A DNA stretch of 30,795 nt from a virus. This document shows positions 1 to 6,221 of the stretch, piece after piece (positions within the stretch are counted from its first letter, which is position 1; every line of letters starts with the position of its first letter). The notes beneath the pieces were generated by a model. It made no database searches. It was not told where the DNA came from and was given only the letters and a program-made list of their open reading frames with translations. Position numbers and translations under genes: made by a program. The stretch is from the IMG/VR virus record IMGVR_UViG_3300023108_000105, positions 1-30,795 of that record; one strand, given 5' to 3'.

Positions 1-566
1 GTTGTGAAACGATTGCGAAGAGTTAATGTATTCATATTATGTTTATCGCTGGCTTCAATACCAATACCTTCACTACCTTTCATGTGAAGTGTATCTGCTA
101 ATTTAGGTGTCAACGTTTTACTGTTGACTTTGATTTGAGCGAAGTTATTTTGTTTTACATCAAAGGTGAGATTATCATTCTCATTTCGTGTAACTTTGAA
201 ACCAGAATGTTCATCAAAGTTTAGTCGATGAAATCCTGTTTCATCAAAATTTTCTGAAGAAACACCAAATCCTACAAAACCTATTCTACCTAAATCACGT
301 GGCACAAGATTACCCGTCACATCATCATAAATCTTTTGAATCAGATCCAGTTGTTCTTGATTATTATTTGCTTTACTTGCGTTTGAAATCTTTTTGAGTT
401 CTGAAGCATCAATTCTTTTATTCGTTGGAACATCATCATTGATAAAATCGGCTTCAATTTCAAAATCCTGTTCAGCAATTGTTTCAACTAATTCAAGGTT
501 TTTTGTAACCTCATCTAAAGTTGAATTATTATATACGAGTGCTGCTTTTACTTTTTCTAAAGACAT
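1..566 (-). CDS. Virion (tail-fibre-region) protein, C-terminus off window
   Basis: The frame is open from an ATG at 566 on the minus strand through base 1, so only the first 188 residues are visible and the 3' end lies outside the window. The N-terminal 60 residues are acidic and probably helical (starting MSLEKVKAALVYNN). They are followed by a beta-rich stretch with repeated G-F-x-G and N-x-F/L-x-F elements of the kind seen in phage fibre and baseplate proteins. It is the last visible gene of a minus-strand run whose other members carry recognisable fibre modules. I do not recognise the family; a structural role is inferred from the layout. Confidence 0.7.
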   Translation of the reverse strand, partial: MSLEKVKAALVYNNSTLDEVTKNLELVETIAEQDFEIEADFINDDVPTNKRIDASELKKISNASKANNNQEQLDLIQKIYDDVTGNLVPRDLGRIGFVGFGVSSENFDETGFHRLNFDEHSGFKVTRNENDNLTFDVKQNNFAQIKVNSKTLTPKLADTLHMKGSEGIGIEASDKHNMNTLTLRNRFT

Positions 567-570
567 AGAC

Positions 571-906
571 TTAGGATGTATAAGTTGGAATTACATTCAC
601 CTGTCCTTGCATCAGAATTGAACGCACACCTGAAGTGTGTAACATCATTACATCATAATTATAATGACCAGGTGGAATGGTTTTAGTAATCTGTGAATCC
701 ATAAACAAAACAAAGTCAGTCTCATTTTTCAGAATTTCAAACTGCCAAAACTTTTTTGATTCATGATTCTTACGCATTTGAGCAAACAATGCATAACCAA
801 CCAAATCTTCAGGTGCGTTATCAATTTCAGCACACTGAACACCACGAACAAAATCTGTTCCTGGAAAAACATCAATGATTGATAAATTTGTTTGTGGTGT
901 TCCCAT
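571..906 (-). CDS. Small beta-sandwich virion protein
   Basis: This 111-residue protein is mostly beta strand by eye. It has the pattern of small Ig-like phage virion proteins: an early 'PGTDF' turn, a 'DLVGYALFAQMR' strand, a central 'IPPGHYNYDVMM' hairpin near residue 80 and a final strand ending 'QGQVNVIPTYTS'. In known families the motif 'L-P-x-G-x-Y-x-Y-D-V' belongs to baseplate or fibre accessory domains. It lies 4 bases from the next gene and is probably translated from the same late message. The exact structural position in the particle cannot be told. Confidence 0.75.
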   Translation of the reverse strand: MGTPQTNLSIIDVFPGTDFVRGVQCAEIDNAPEDLVGYALFAQMRKNHESKKFWQFEILKNETDFVLFMDSQITKTIPPGHYNYDVMMLHTSGVRSILMQGQVNVIPTYTS

Positions 907-911
907 AACTC

Positions 912-1091
912 TTAGTTTGATTGTTGTGTGTTGTCCTCCGACAACTCTTTCTTCATTTCATTGATCATCGCAACAGCACCAACATTCATCAGTTTTTGCT
1001 GAGTCAATTGATCGATTCTTTTTTCAATCTCTTCTTGCATAGTTTTGATTTCTTCAAATTTTTGTTCAAGCCATTCAACACTTACAGACAT
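912..1091 (-). CDS. Short coiled-coil virion-region protein
   Basis: A 59-residue frame with a strong ribosome binding site (GAGGAGA, about 5 bases before the ATG). The protein is almost wholly helical: residues 5-55 show a heptad-like pattern of I, L, M and F with many E, K and Q (start MSVSVEWLEQKFEEIK). It fits tightly between its neighbours (5 bases to one side, 9 to the other), which argues that it is real. The function is unknown. It could be a small assembly partner or a trimerisation coil for the adjacent fibre proteins. Confidence 0.7.
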   Translation of the reverse strand: MSVSVEWLEQKFEEIKTMQEEIEKRIDQLTQQKLMNVGAVAMINEMKKELSEDNTQQSN

Positions 1092-1100
1092 AAAATCTCC

Positions 1101-1676
1101 TCATAAAAATATTTTAATTGTAAACCTCGATACATCATGTCGGTCAACTACATTGACATCCGAAATATTTGTTTTACCAGTTTTGACCACACAATTATTT
1201 GTTTCTCGGTCAAAAACGGCACCATAGTTAAGTTCTTCTCCAAAGTTATCAAACTTTTGAATATCTAAACTTACAGTATAAGCATTATTTGGAAATGGTG
1301 AAACGAAATATAATTTATATTCACCCACATCAATCTTTTCTACTCTCTGTATGTTTACTTTATTTATTATAGTTCCAGAAGAAGGAGCAAAATCTAATTC
1401 AGAATAATAGCGATAATCATGTGTATATGGAGGTCTTACTTTTGAGTAAACATCAATTTTTTGGTCTTTCAAATCATTTAGATTTGACCTGCGATAATCA
1501 ACAACAGCACGAAAGATTTCTTTTGGATCGGCTGTGAAATAATTGATTGAATTTGATGATGCATCATTGTAGAATAACCTACCATCTTTTAGATTGATTG
1601 CTAATTCACCATCTAGTAAAGAAGTTGGTTGTCTTCCATCTACATCTGAATTTTTGATTTTGACTACATTCGCCAT
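1101..1676 (-). CDS. Tail-fibre-like structural protein
   Basis: 191 residues. The N-terminus has the widespread phage fibre attachment motif: 'VVKIKNSDVDGRQPTSLLDG' runs straight into 'ELAINLKDGRLFYND' (residues 4-38). Many tail-fibre and minor structural proteins start with a 'K-x-S-x-V-x-G-x-x-P...L-x-x-G-E-L-A-x-N-x-x-D-G-x-L' signature, which is the basis for the call. The rest is beta-rich and ends in a probable small binding or cap domain. Its start overlaps the end of the upstream S74 gene by 13 bases, a sign of coupled translation in one operon. The receptor or ligand cannot be inferred. Confidence 0.82.
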   Translation of the reverse strand: MANVVKIKNSDVDGRQPTSLLDGELAINLKDGRLFYNDASSNSINYFTADPKEIFRAVVDYRRSNLNDLKDQKIDVYSKVRPPYTHDYRYYSELDFAPSSGTIINKVNIQRVEKIDVGEYKLYFVSPFPNNAYTVSLDIQKFDNFGEELNYGAVFDRETNNCVVKTGKTNISDVNVVDRHDVSRFTIKIFL

Positions 1677-2101
1677 AGTTTCTCAACTTTCTTATCCATT
1701 TCTTTCATTCCAGCAATCAACAAAGCAATTAGTCTTGTGTAGTGAACACCAGTGAGTTCACCTTTTTTGCTTTCTGCAAGTTCAGGATAAACTTGAACAA
1801 CTTCTTCCGCAATTAAACCAGGAATATTTTTTTCTGTTTTTGATTTAATTGAATCATAAATGACCGGATGAAATTGACGAATCAGTCCCATAGCATTTTG
1901 AACTTCTTGAATATTTTCTTTAGAGGCTAAAGTTGATTCTTGAACTACACTCTGAACAGTGATATTTCCTGAAGCATCTCTGCGAACAAGCGTATCTGCT
2001 ACATTCTGGTCCGTTGCAGCATTCAAATCATTCAGTGCTTGATTGAAAGAATCTCGCCAAGTGCTAAAATCATCAGTTAATTCAATTGGATCGATAGGCA
2101 T
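1664..2101 (-). CDS. Fibre protein with S74-type intramolecular chaperone domain
   Basis: 145 residues. The C-terminal two thirds match the peptidase S74 / endosialidase intramolecular chaperone domain: 'SKENIQEV' (60-67), 'FHPVIYD' (77-83), 'GLIAEEVVQVYPEL' (95-108) and 'HYTRLIALLIAGMKEMDKKV' (120-139). In that family a Ser-Lys dyad five residues apart cleaves the chaperone from the assembled fibre trimer; here Ser56 and Lys61 have exactly that spacing. The short N-terminal part has a fibre-like linker ('VRRDASGNITVQ'). It is unusually short, because S74 domains normally end long fibres or tailspikes. It is probably released after trimer assembly or acts as a small fibre tip. Confidence 0.88.
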   Translation of the reverse strand: MPIDPIELTDDFSTWRDSFNQALNDLNAATDQNVADTLVRRDASGNITVQSVVQESTLASKENIQEVQNAMGLIRQFHPVIYDSIKSKTEKNIPGLIAEEVVQVYPELAESKKGELTGVHYTRLIALLIAGMKEMDKKVEKLWRM

Positions 2102-2143
2102 AGTATTGTCTCGGAAAAAAAATTAAAAAAAGACTTGACTTTT

Positions 2144-2539
2144 TTAGGAGATTACTTTATTATAGAAGACAAGAACATTCGAACCATTTGCTATTGGTGC
2201 GTGAAACTGTAGAAGTGAATACGAATCCATTGATATGATTTGATATTCTCGCACTTCATAATGTCCCGTGACGGGATTGTGAGCAGATGGTTTCTGAATT
2301 GCTCCTTCCAAAAATACTAAAGCATTATAAATATTTGTAGGGTGTGCCAGTTTGATGAGAGTTTCACCGTCTGGGCTTGGATCACCAGCAACAATGGTTT
2401 CAATTGTATCAAACATTGAAGGCCTTGTTGTTTCAAGATATGCCTTTGAGACAGCATCGTCAGGATCAACAGCAGTGCCTACATTTTTGATACGAAAATT
2501 ACTGAGGTTTAGATCTCTGTCCATGGTCGTTTCTGACAT
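2144..2539 (-). CDS. Tail-fibre-like structural protein
   Basis: 131 residues. Residues 7-36 carry the repeated fibre linker common in phages: 'DLNLSNFRIKNVGTAVDPDD' then 'AVSKAYLE' (compare the general pattern 'L-N-x-x-x-I-x-N-V-x-x-P-x-x-x-x-D-A-x-x-K-x-Y-V'). The C-terminal part is beta-rich ('NALVFLEGAIQKP...YEVREYQII'), resembling small fibre domains seen downstream of such linkers. It is the first gene of the minus-strand virion run. Two T4-like late boxes lie upstream (2600-2607 and 2585-2592 on the minus strand). Confidence 0.85.
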   Translation of the reverse strand: MSETTMDRDLNLSNFRIKNVGTAVDPDDAVSKAYLETTRPSMFDTIETIVAGDPSPDGETLIKLAHPTNIYNALVFLEGAIQKPSAHNPVTGHYEVREYQIISMDSYSLLQFHAPIANGSNVLVFYNKVIS

Positions 2540-2584
2540 AATCCTTATACCCTATTGATGTGTTTGAAATTAGTTTTACTAAGT

Positions 2585-2607
2585 TATTTATGCTTTTAAT
2601 ATTTATC
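2585..2607 (-). promoter_or_regulatory. T4-like late promoter boxes for the minus-strand virion operon
   Basis: Read on the minus strand, GATAAATA (2607-2600) and CATAAATA (2592-2585) lie 61 and 46 bases before the ATG at 2539. The T4 late consensus is TATAAATA; the G-first variant recurs at the late-type start sites of this genome. The operon encodes structural proteins, as expected for late control. Confidence 0.5.
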
Positions 2608-2619
2608 AAAGAATGATTT

Positions 2620-3288
2620 ATGATACTTCCAGAAAAACCAGATTATACTTTTGCTCAACTCAAAACAAAAAACATTGATGGTAAAAGACATTACGTTACC
2701 ACGGAAGGTGATTCCTTTATATCAATCACAACGCTCCTCGGACACTTTAGCGCAAAAGGAATTGCCGCTTGGCGAAAGAAAGTTGGAGAAGAAGAAGCTA
2801 ATCGAATCACTGCTGAATCCTCATCTAACGGCACAGCAATGCACAACTCTCTTGAGGTATACCTCGAAGGGGGTGATTACAAAAAAACAATCAAATCTCA
2901 AAACGAGCAAAATCAATTTGATTGTATAAAAGATCATTTAGATCAGTATCTTCAAGCCACCTGGTGGCAGGAAGAACCTCTTTATTCAAATCGCCTCGGA
3001 GTCGCAGGCCGAGTTGATATGATTGGTGTCTACGAAAATGCGCCAACAATCGTAGACTTTAAAACTTCTCGCAAGTTTAAGAAAAAAGAGTATATCACTA
3101 ACTATTTTGAACAAGCAACTTTCTATGCCATGGCATTCTATGAGATGACAGGTTACCCAATCAAAGATATATGTATTCTCATTTCTGTAAATAAAGGTGA
3201 AGAACTTCAAGTTTACAGAGAAAAGGTGAGCAACTATATGGGTTCACTTCACTCAAAAATCAAAGAATATAAGGCATTACAAAAATGA
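2620..3288 (+). CDS. Cas4/RecB-like PD-(D/E)XK exonuclease
   Basis: 222 residues with the ordered motifs of RecB/Cas4-type nucleases: 'GTAMH' (71-75, metal-binding His), 'GRVDM' (130-134, catalytic Asp), 'IVDFKTS' (144-150, the D-x-K core) and a downstream 'Q-x-x-x-Y' (165-169). Family members are metal-dependent nucleases acting on DNA ends, and T4-like phages often encode one in early or recombination modules. The gene is divergent from the virion operon and its stop overlaps the next start (ATGA). No helicase partner is visible here. The nuclease fold is secure; the substrate is inferred. Confidence 0.88.
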   Translation: MILPEKPDYTFAQLKTKNIDGKRHYVTTEGDSFISITTLLGHFSAKGIAAWRKKVGEEEANRITAESSSNGTAMHNSLEVYLEGGDYKKTIKSQNEQNQFDCIKDHLDQYLQATWWQEEPLYSNRLGVAGRVDMIGVYENAPTIVDFKTSRKFKKKEYITNYFEQATFYAMAFYEMTGYPIKDICILISVNKGEELQVYREKVSNYMGSLHSKIKEYKALQK

Positions 3289-3557
3289 AATCCTTTTCAA
3301 CTGTAGCTACACAACTAAAAAAGATGACTAAGATCGATCTTCTTCTCAAAAAACAAGCAGAGAAATTGATTGAAATGAATCCTTTCTTTCGTGAGCATCA
3401 AGATGAAAATGTTTTTATTCACTGGAAAAATGGTCAGCCATTTCTTCTTCCACACAAGATGACGGGCAAAGAAGCCAAGCAGCAAGGCTTTGAGACTATG
3501 GTCAACACGGTCCGTCTTTCCTCTATTCTTCAGGGAAAAGCTCATATTAGCACTTGA
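3285..3557 (+). CDS. Hypothetical protein downstream of nuclease
   Basis: 90 residues, starting at an ATG that overlaps the nuclease stop by four bases (ATGA), so it is probably translationally coupled to it. The N-terminal half is basic and helical (residues 1-35). The C-terminal half contains 'HWKNGQPFLLPHKMTG', reminiscent of a small beta-hairpin, then a helix. It begins MKSFS like the capsid-targeted proteins elsewhere in the window, but lacks the L-x-E cleavage point, so I do not call it packaged. Function unknown. Confidence 0.7.
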   Translation: MKSFSTVATQLKKMTKIDLLLKKQAEKLIEMNPFFREHQDENVFIHWKNGQPFLLPHKMTGKEAKQQGFETMVNTVRLSSILQGKAHIST

Positions 3558-3582
3558 CTTTTTCCTAACAATCTGCTAATAT
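3554..3582 (+). promoter_or_regulatory. Sigma70-type promoter
   Basis: TTGACT at 3554-3559, a 17-base spacer ending in TGC, and TAATAT at 3577-3582. It begins inside the end of the preceding gene and reads toward the gene at 3714. A late box overlaps its -10 region. Confidence 0.6.
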
Positions 3583-3587
3583 AAATA
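3580..3587 (+). promoter_or_regulatory. Exact T4 late box TATAAATA overlapping an early promoter
   Basis: An exact TATAAATA sits on the -10 of the sigma70-type promoter, so the same region could be used both early and late. The downstream ATG is 126 bases away, longer than for the other late boxes, so its use is uncertain. Confidence 0.4.
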
Positions 3588-3713
3588 TTGAAACATCATG
3601 AGTCTGTGAGTCACGCCACTCAGCGAGGTGACGAGATCTTTCACATTGATATCAGAAGAATCCAGCGCACTCGATGAGTGATTTTCTTAATTTATTTTTC
3701 TGAGGATTTTTTT
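3588..3713 (+). other. Untranslated leader with short inverted repeats
   Basis: About 125 bases without a convincing reading frame. CACTC-GAT-GAGTG (3668-3680) forms a small hairpin followed by a T-rich run, and GTCAC/GTGAC can pair further upstream. The tract ends in the TGAGGA ribosome site of the gene at 3714. It may be a regulatory leader or a weak attenuator; pairing is modest. Confidence 0.3.
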
Positions 3714-3911
3714 ATGTTTTCAAATTTACCATCAATAGAAGATACTCCGGAGGAGATAGAGAAATTCAAATACAACTATCGCAAAGCGTGGGATTTTGAT
3801 TTTCAGGACAGGAGTCCAACAGAAAAGGTCATGAGAGGCCTTTTTCAATCAACTTTTGATGCTAATGATAAATGTTGGCGAGAAATCGCACTACTTCAGA
3901 AAATAGCTTGA
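3714..3911 (+). CDS. Small acidic hypothetical protein
   Basis: 65 residues from the ATG at 3714, chosen over an upstream in-frame GTG because TGAGGA lies just before it. The protein is soluble and helical (MFSNLPSIEDTPEEIEKFKY), with aromatic-rich 'RKAWDFDFQ' and no known motif. It is preceded by a promoter with a long leader and followed within a few bases by the promoter of the next gene, so it is probably a single-gene early unit. Function unknown. Confidence 0.65.
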   Translation: MFSNLPSIEDTPEEIEKFKYNYRKAWDFDFQDRSPTEKVMRGLFQSTFDANDKCWREIALLQKIA

Positions 3912-3936
3912 CATTTTTAATTGACTGTGATATAAT
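3908..3936 (+). promoter_or_regulatory. Near-perfect sigma70 promoter
   Basis: TTGACA (3908-3913), a 17-base spacer ending TGTGA, TATAAT (3931-3936): both hexamers match the consensus exactly. It reads into the gene at 3969. Confidence 0.85.
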
Positions 3937-3968
3937 GTGTTTTTGGAGTCAATTGTTTAGGAGGTTTT

Positions 3969-4238
3969 ATGGCACGAACTTATCGCAACCCTGCTTCGAA
4001 AAATTCTATATTTCGCAAACCACGGCATAAAGGAGCTTTAGTCGCCGCATCCGATGAATACGGAATTCGCAAAAAAGCAATTCCACCTACAGATTATGAT
4101 GATATTCCTGTATCAGGAATACATGAAGACTTTCACCTTTATAAATTGGATCGCAAAACTGATAAACTTTTTCGTGACCTTCGCAAGGAACGAGAGCGAA
4201 TTTATAACGAAAGCATAGAACAACCTCAAATTGCCTGA
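3969..4238 (+). CDS. Basic hypothetical early protein
   Basis: 89 residues with a strong ribosome site (AGGAGG, 6 bases before ATG). The N-terminus is very basic (MARTYRNPASKNSIFRKPRH), the middle has 'AIPPTDYDDIPVSGIHED', and the C-terminus is a charged helix ('LFRDLRKERERIYNE'). The near-consensus promoter and strong translation signal suggest high early expression. Nucleic-acid binding is possible from the charge alone. Family not recognised. Confidence 0.75.
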   Translation: MARTYRNPASKNSIFRKPRHKGALVAASDEYGIRKKAIPPTDYDDIPVSGIHEDFHLYKLDRKTDKLFRDLRKERERIYNESIEQPQIA

Positions 4239-4259
4239 CAATTAAATCTTTCTTTAGGT

Positions 4260-4276
4260 GGGGGCTTTACGCCCTC
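4260..4276 (+). other. Hairpin in the leader of the next gene
   Basis: GGGGGC (4260-4265) and GCCCTC (4271-4276) can pair around a 5-base loop with one G-U pair. No U-tract follows, so it is more likely a leader or processing structure than a terminator. Confidence 0.35.
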
Positions 4277-4296
4277 ATTCACATTTAGGAGAAAAT

Positions 4297-4482
4297 GTGA
4301 GAGAACTTTTAGATATAAGAACACCTCAACAACCAGCACACGACCTACGACAAAGAGTTCATGAATTAAATCAAAACAAAAGAGGTGATTTTTATTCACT
4401 CTTGCCAGTCTATTGTGAAAGAAATCCTGTAGTATATTATTACTTAGTCAAGGAATATGAAACTAAATCTTATCGTTACTGA
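4297..4482 (+). CDS. Small hypothetical protein with GTG start
   Basis: 61 residues. I choose the GTG at 4297 because AGGAGA lies 4 bases before it; a longer in-frame reading from 4258 would start inside the leader hairpin. The protein is charged at the start (RELLDIRTPQQPAHDLRQRV) and aromatic at the end ('VYYYLVKEYETKSYRY'). It overlaps the Mom-like gene by 26 bases, suggesting translational coupling. Function unknown. Confidence 0.6.
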   Translation: MRELLDIRTPQQPAHDLRQRVHELNQNKRGDFYSLLPVYCERNPVVYYYLVKEYETKSYRY

Positions 4483-5254
4483 AATTGACCGAAAACTTGC
4501 CACACACTTTGTTGAAAAAACACATTACTCGCCCATTATGCCAAGACTGACAAGACATTTTCTTGGGTTCTATCAAGAGAATGAATTGAAAGGTGTATTG
4601 ACACTTGGTTGGGGAACAAGACCACGACACACAATTCAGAAATTATTTCCTTCTTTGAACACCGATGATTATTTCGAAATTGGAAAGATGTGCATGGGTG
4701 ATGAAATGCCAAGAAATTCTGAATCACAAATGATTGCTCAGACTGTCAAGTGGTTGAAACAATATCATCCATCAAGAATCTTTCTCTACACAATGGCTGA
4801 TGGTATCATGGGCAAATGTGGCTATGTGTATCAAGCATCAAACTTTTATTATGGTGGTCAATATCTGACAATGGTTTATTTGATGCCGAATGGTGAGAAA
4901 CTTCACCCTCGTTCCACAAAGAAACTTCTAATCGAAAATCAGGAATTCTCAGGTCAGAAGAAACTTCACTGGATGACCAGAGACTTCATGAATCACAAGG
5001 GTATTCGCCTGATTGAAGGTCAGATGTTTCGCTACATCTATCCTCTGAACAAGTCTGCGAAGAGAATGATGGAGAAAGAATCCACCACAGAGTGGACAAA
5101 GAACTATCCAAAAGACCATGACTTGATTTGGTATGACAAAACTACATTACCTAAACAGGTGATTCCAAAACCAGATTTCACATATGAGAATATGGAATTC
5201 AATCCTCAAGCACAGAAATCTTCTGAAATCAATTTGTTAGAGTTTTTCAGTTGA
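4457..5254 (+). CDS. Mom-like GNAT-fold DNA modification protein
   Basis: 265 residues. The central part shows the layout of the phage Mom family, acyltransferase-fold enzymes that modify adenine in DNA: an early 'HYSPIMPR' segment (23-30), two strands 'HFLGFYQENELKGVLTLGWG' (34-53), 'FEIGKMCMGDEMPRNSESQM' (73-92) with the conserved N-S-E-S, a helix, 'FLYTMADGIMGKCGYVYQAS' (109-128) and 'NFYYGG' (129-134). The pattern N-x-E-S...Y-x-x-x...G-x-x-Y-Q-A-S-N-F-x-Y-x-G is characteristic. A modification role fits three methyltransferases elsewhere in the window. The acyl donor and target base are not deducible. It ends 18 bases into the convergent gene on the other strand. Confidence 0.75.
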   Translation: MKLNLIVTEIDRKLATHFVEKTHYSPIMPRLTRHFLGFYQENELKGVLTLGWGTRPRHTIQKLFPSLNTDDYFEIGKMCMGDEMPRNSESQMIAQTVKWLKQYHPSRIFLYTMADGIMGKCGYVYQASNFYYGGQYLTMVYLMPNGEKLHPRSTKKLLIENQEFSGQKKLHWMTRDFMNHKGIRLIEGQMFRYIYPLNKSAKRMMEKESTTEWTKNYPKDHDLIWYDKTTLPKQVIPKPDFTYENMEFNPQAQKSSEINLLEFFS

Positions 5255-5935
5255 AATAATACTCTCTGCTTTTTTCTGGTCAAAATTCTCAAAGTTTTGA
5301 TCAATGTATTTTAGAAACTCAATATATTGACTACGAACTTTTGATTTTTTTGGTTCCGTGGCAAAATCAATCCAGCCAGGGTCCTCCACACTTTCACATA
5401 GATAAAAATTATTTGATATATTCTTTCTTTCATTCTCAGTGAGTGGATGATATTCATGTTGATTATTTACAGTAAGTAAAAGTATTTTTGATCTTTTAGG
5501 CAGAAGTTCCGTAAAGAACTTATGTGAAAATATATCATCACTATAGTTTTCTTTTATGTTTTCGGATGTTACTCCTACTTCTCGCATACCGTCATGTTCT
5601 CGAGCAATTTGTCGTATGAATAAAAAATTTGTTTCTGTATCCTTTTTATATTCTTTAAATCTTTCAATTCTTCTTTGATAATCACTCAGTGTTTTTTCAA
5701 CACCTCCTATCAAATGAGGCATTTTTATATTATATTTTTTTGAATATAATATTACATTCTTTTTTTGCCATTCGCAATCGTCAAATAAATCTTGAGAACC
5801 TGTTATGAATAAATCAAGAGCCTTTTTAAAAGTCCAACTATTCATATGATCCAAAGGATCTGATTGACCACCATAACCACATGATTTCGCCATCACCTTC
5901 CACCAACAATTACAACCTAATGATATTACTCGCAT
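5237..5935 (-). CDS. DUF1796-like putative papain-like cysteine peptidase
   Basis: 232 residues on the minus strand in an otherwise plus region. The start 'VISLGCNCWWK' (3-13), followed by 'SDPLDHMNSW' (25-34), matches the family of putative papain-like cysteine peptidases (DUF1796: 'SLGxNC...PFDW'), with Cys8/Cys10 as possible nucleophile and His30 or Asp29 nearby. The middle has 'NFLFIRQIARE' and 'KILLLTVNN', resembling the strand pattern of the family. Its AT content is higher than that of its neighbours and it has no clear ribosome site (poly-A before ATG), as expected for a transferred cargo gene. Peptidase activity is predicted for the family, not shown here. Confidence 0.7.
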   Translation of the reverse strand: MRVISLGCNCWWKVMAKSCGYGGQSDPLDHMNSWTFKKALDLFITGSQDLFDDCEWQKKNVILYSKKYNIKMPHLIGGVEKTLSDYQRRIERFKEYKKDTETNFLFIRQIAREHDGMREVGVTSENIKENYSDDIFSHKFFTELLPKRSKILLLTVNNQHEYHPLTENERKNISNNFYLCESVEDPGWIDFATEPKKSKVRSQYIEFLKYIDQNFENFDQKKAESIISTEKL

Positions 5936-5942
5936 TTTTTTT

Positions 5943-5988
5943 CTCGAAAAAAGTTCTTGACATTCCTGACCAATCTGATATGATCTTA
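5943..5988 (+). repeat. Direct repeat copy 1 carrying a promoter
   Basis: About 46 bases starting CTCGAAAAAAGTTCTTGAC and running through the -10 TATGATCTTA. It is nearly identical (two internal mismatches) to 6114-6159 on the other side of the tRNA gene. Confidence 0.85.
5957..5984 (+). promoter_or_regulatory. Extended -10 sigma70 promoter before tRNA-Tyr
   Basis: TTGACA (5957-5962), 16-base spacer ending CTGA, TATGAT (5979-5984). The tRNA starts 20 bases downstream, consistent with direct transcription of the tRNA. Confidence 0.8.
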
Positions 5989-6003
5989 TCTATCAATGAA
6001 ACA

Positions 6004-6088
6004 GGGGAGATTCCCGAGCGGTCAAAGGGGGCAGACTGTAAATCTGTTGGCTCAGCCTTCGAAGGTTCGAATCCTTCTCTCCCCACCA
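6004..6088 (+). tRNA. tRNA-Tyr (anticodon GTA)
   Basis: An 85-base tRNA with a long variable arm, as bacterial tRNA-Tyr has. The acceptor stem GGGGAGA (6004-6010) pairs with TCTCCCC; the anticodon GTA is at 6038-6040 in a 'CTGTAAATCTG' loop region; the T arm is GAAGG-TTCGAAT-CCTTC; CCA is encoded (6086-6088). The body closely resembles bacterial tRNA-Tyr from memory. It stands between two near-identical promoter repeats and after an inverted cargo gene. A phage tRNA of this kind usually supplements host supply or escapes host tRNA cleavage; which applies cannot be seen. Confidence 0.97.
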
Positions 6089-6113
6089 ACCAACTCAAAT
6101 TTTTTTTAAAAAA

Positions 6114-6159
6114 CTCGAAAAAAGTTCTTGACATTTCTGACCAAGCTGATATGATCTTA
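6114..6159 (+). repeat. Direct repeat copy 2 carrying a promoter
   Basis: Second copy of the repeat at 5943-5988, separated from it by 171 bases start to start, with the tRNA-Tyr gene in between. Confidence 0.85.
6128..6155 (+). promoter_or_regulatory. Extended -10 sigma70 promoter before the AAA+ gene
   Basis: TTGACA (6128-6133), 16-base spacer ending CTGA, TATGAT (6150-6155). It gives the AAA+ ATPase gene a leader of about 60 bases, which contains the small inverted repeat GACTGAGTTAGTC. Confidence 0.82.
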
Positions 6160-6221
6160 ACATGATGAGCGACTGAGTTAGTCACTCAATTTCAAAACAA
6201 GCCAAAACGAAAGGCATTTCT

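Noticed and set aside
2136-2164. TTGACT, 17-base spacer, TATTAT on the plus strand
   Set aside because: It would transcribe antisense into the virion operon, lacks the TGn element typical of this genome, and lies in a poly-A/T tract.
2326-2333. TATAAATA on the plus strand inside the fibre gene 2144-2539
   Set aside because: It is antisense to a structural gene, with no plus gene near enough; it comes from ordinary codons (N-I-Y-N region).
3285-3320. MKSFS start of the 3285 protein as a capsid-targeting sequence
   Set aside because: There is no acidic L-x-E cleavage point, and the gene is coupled to an early nuclease gene rather than to a late box.
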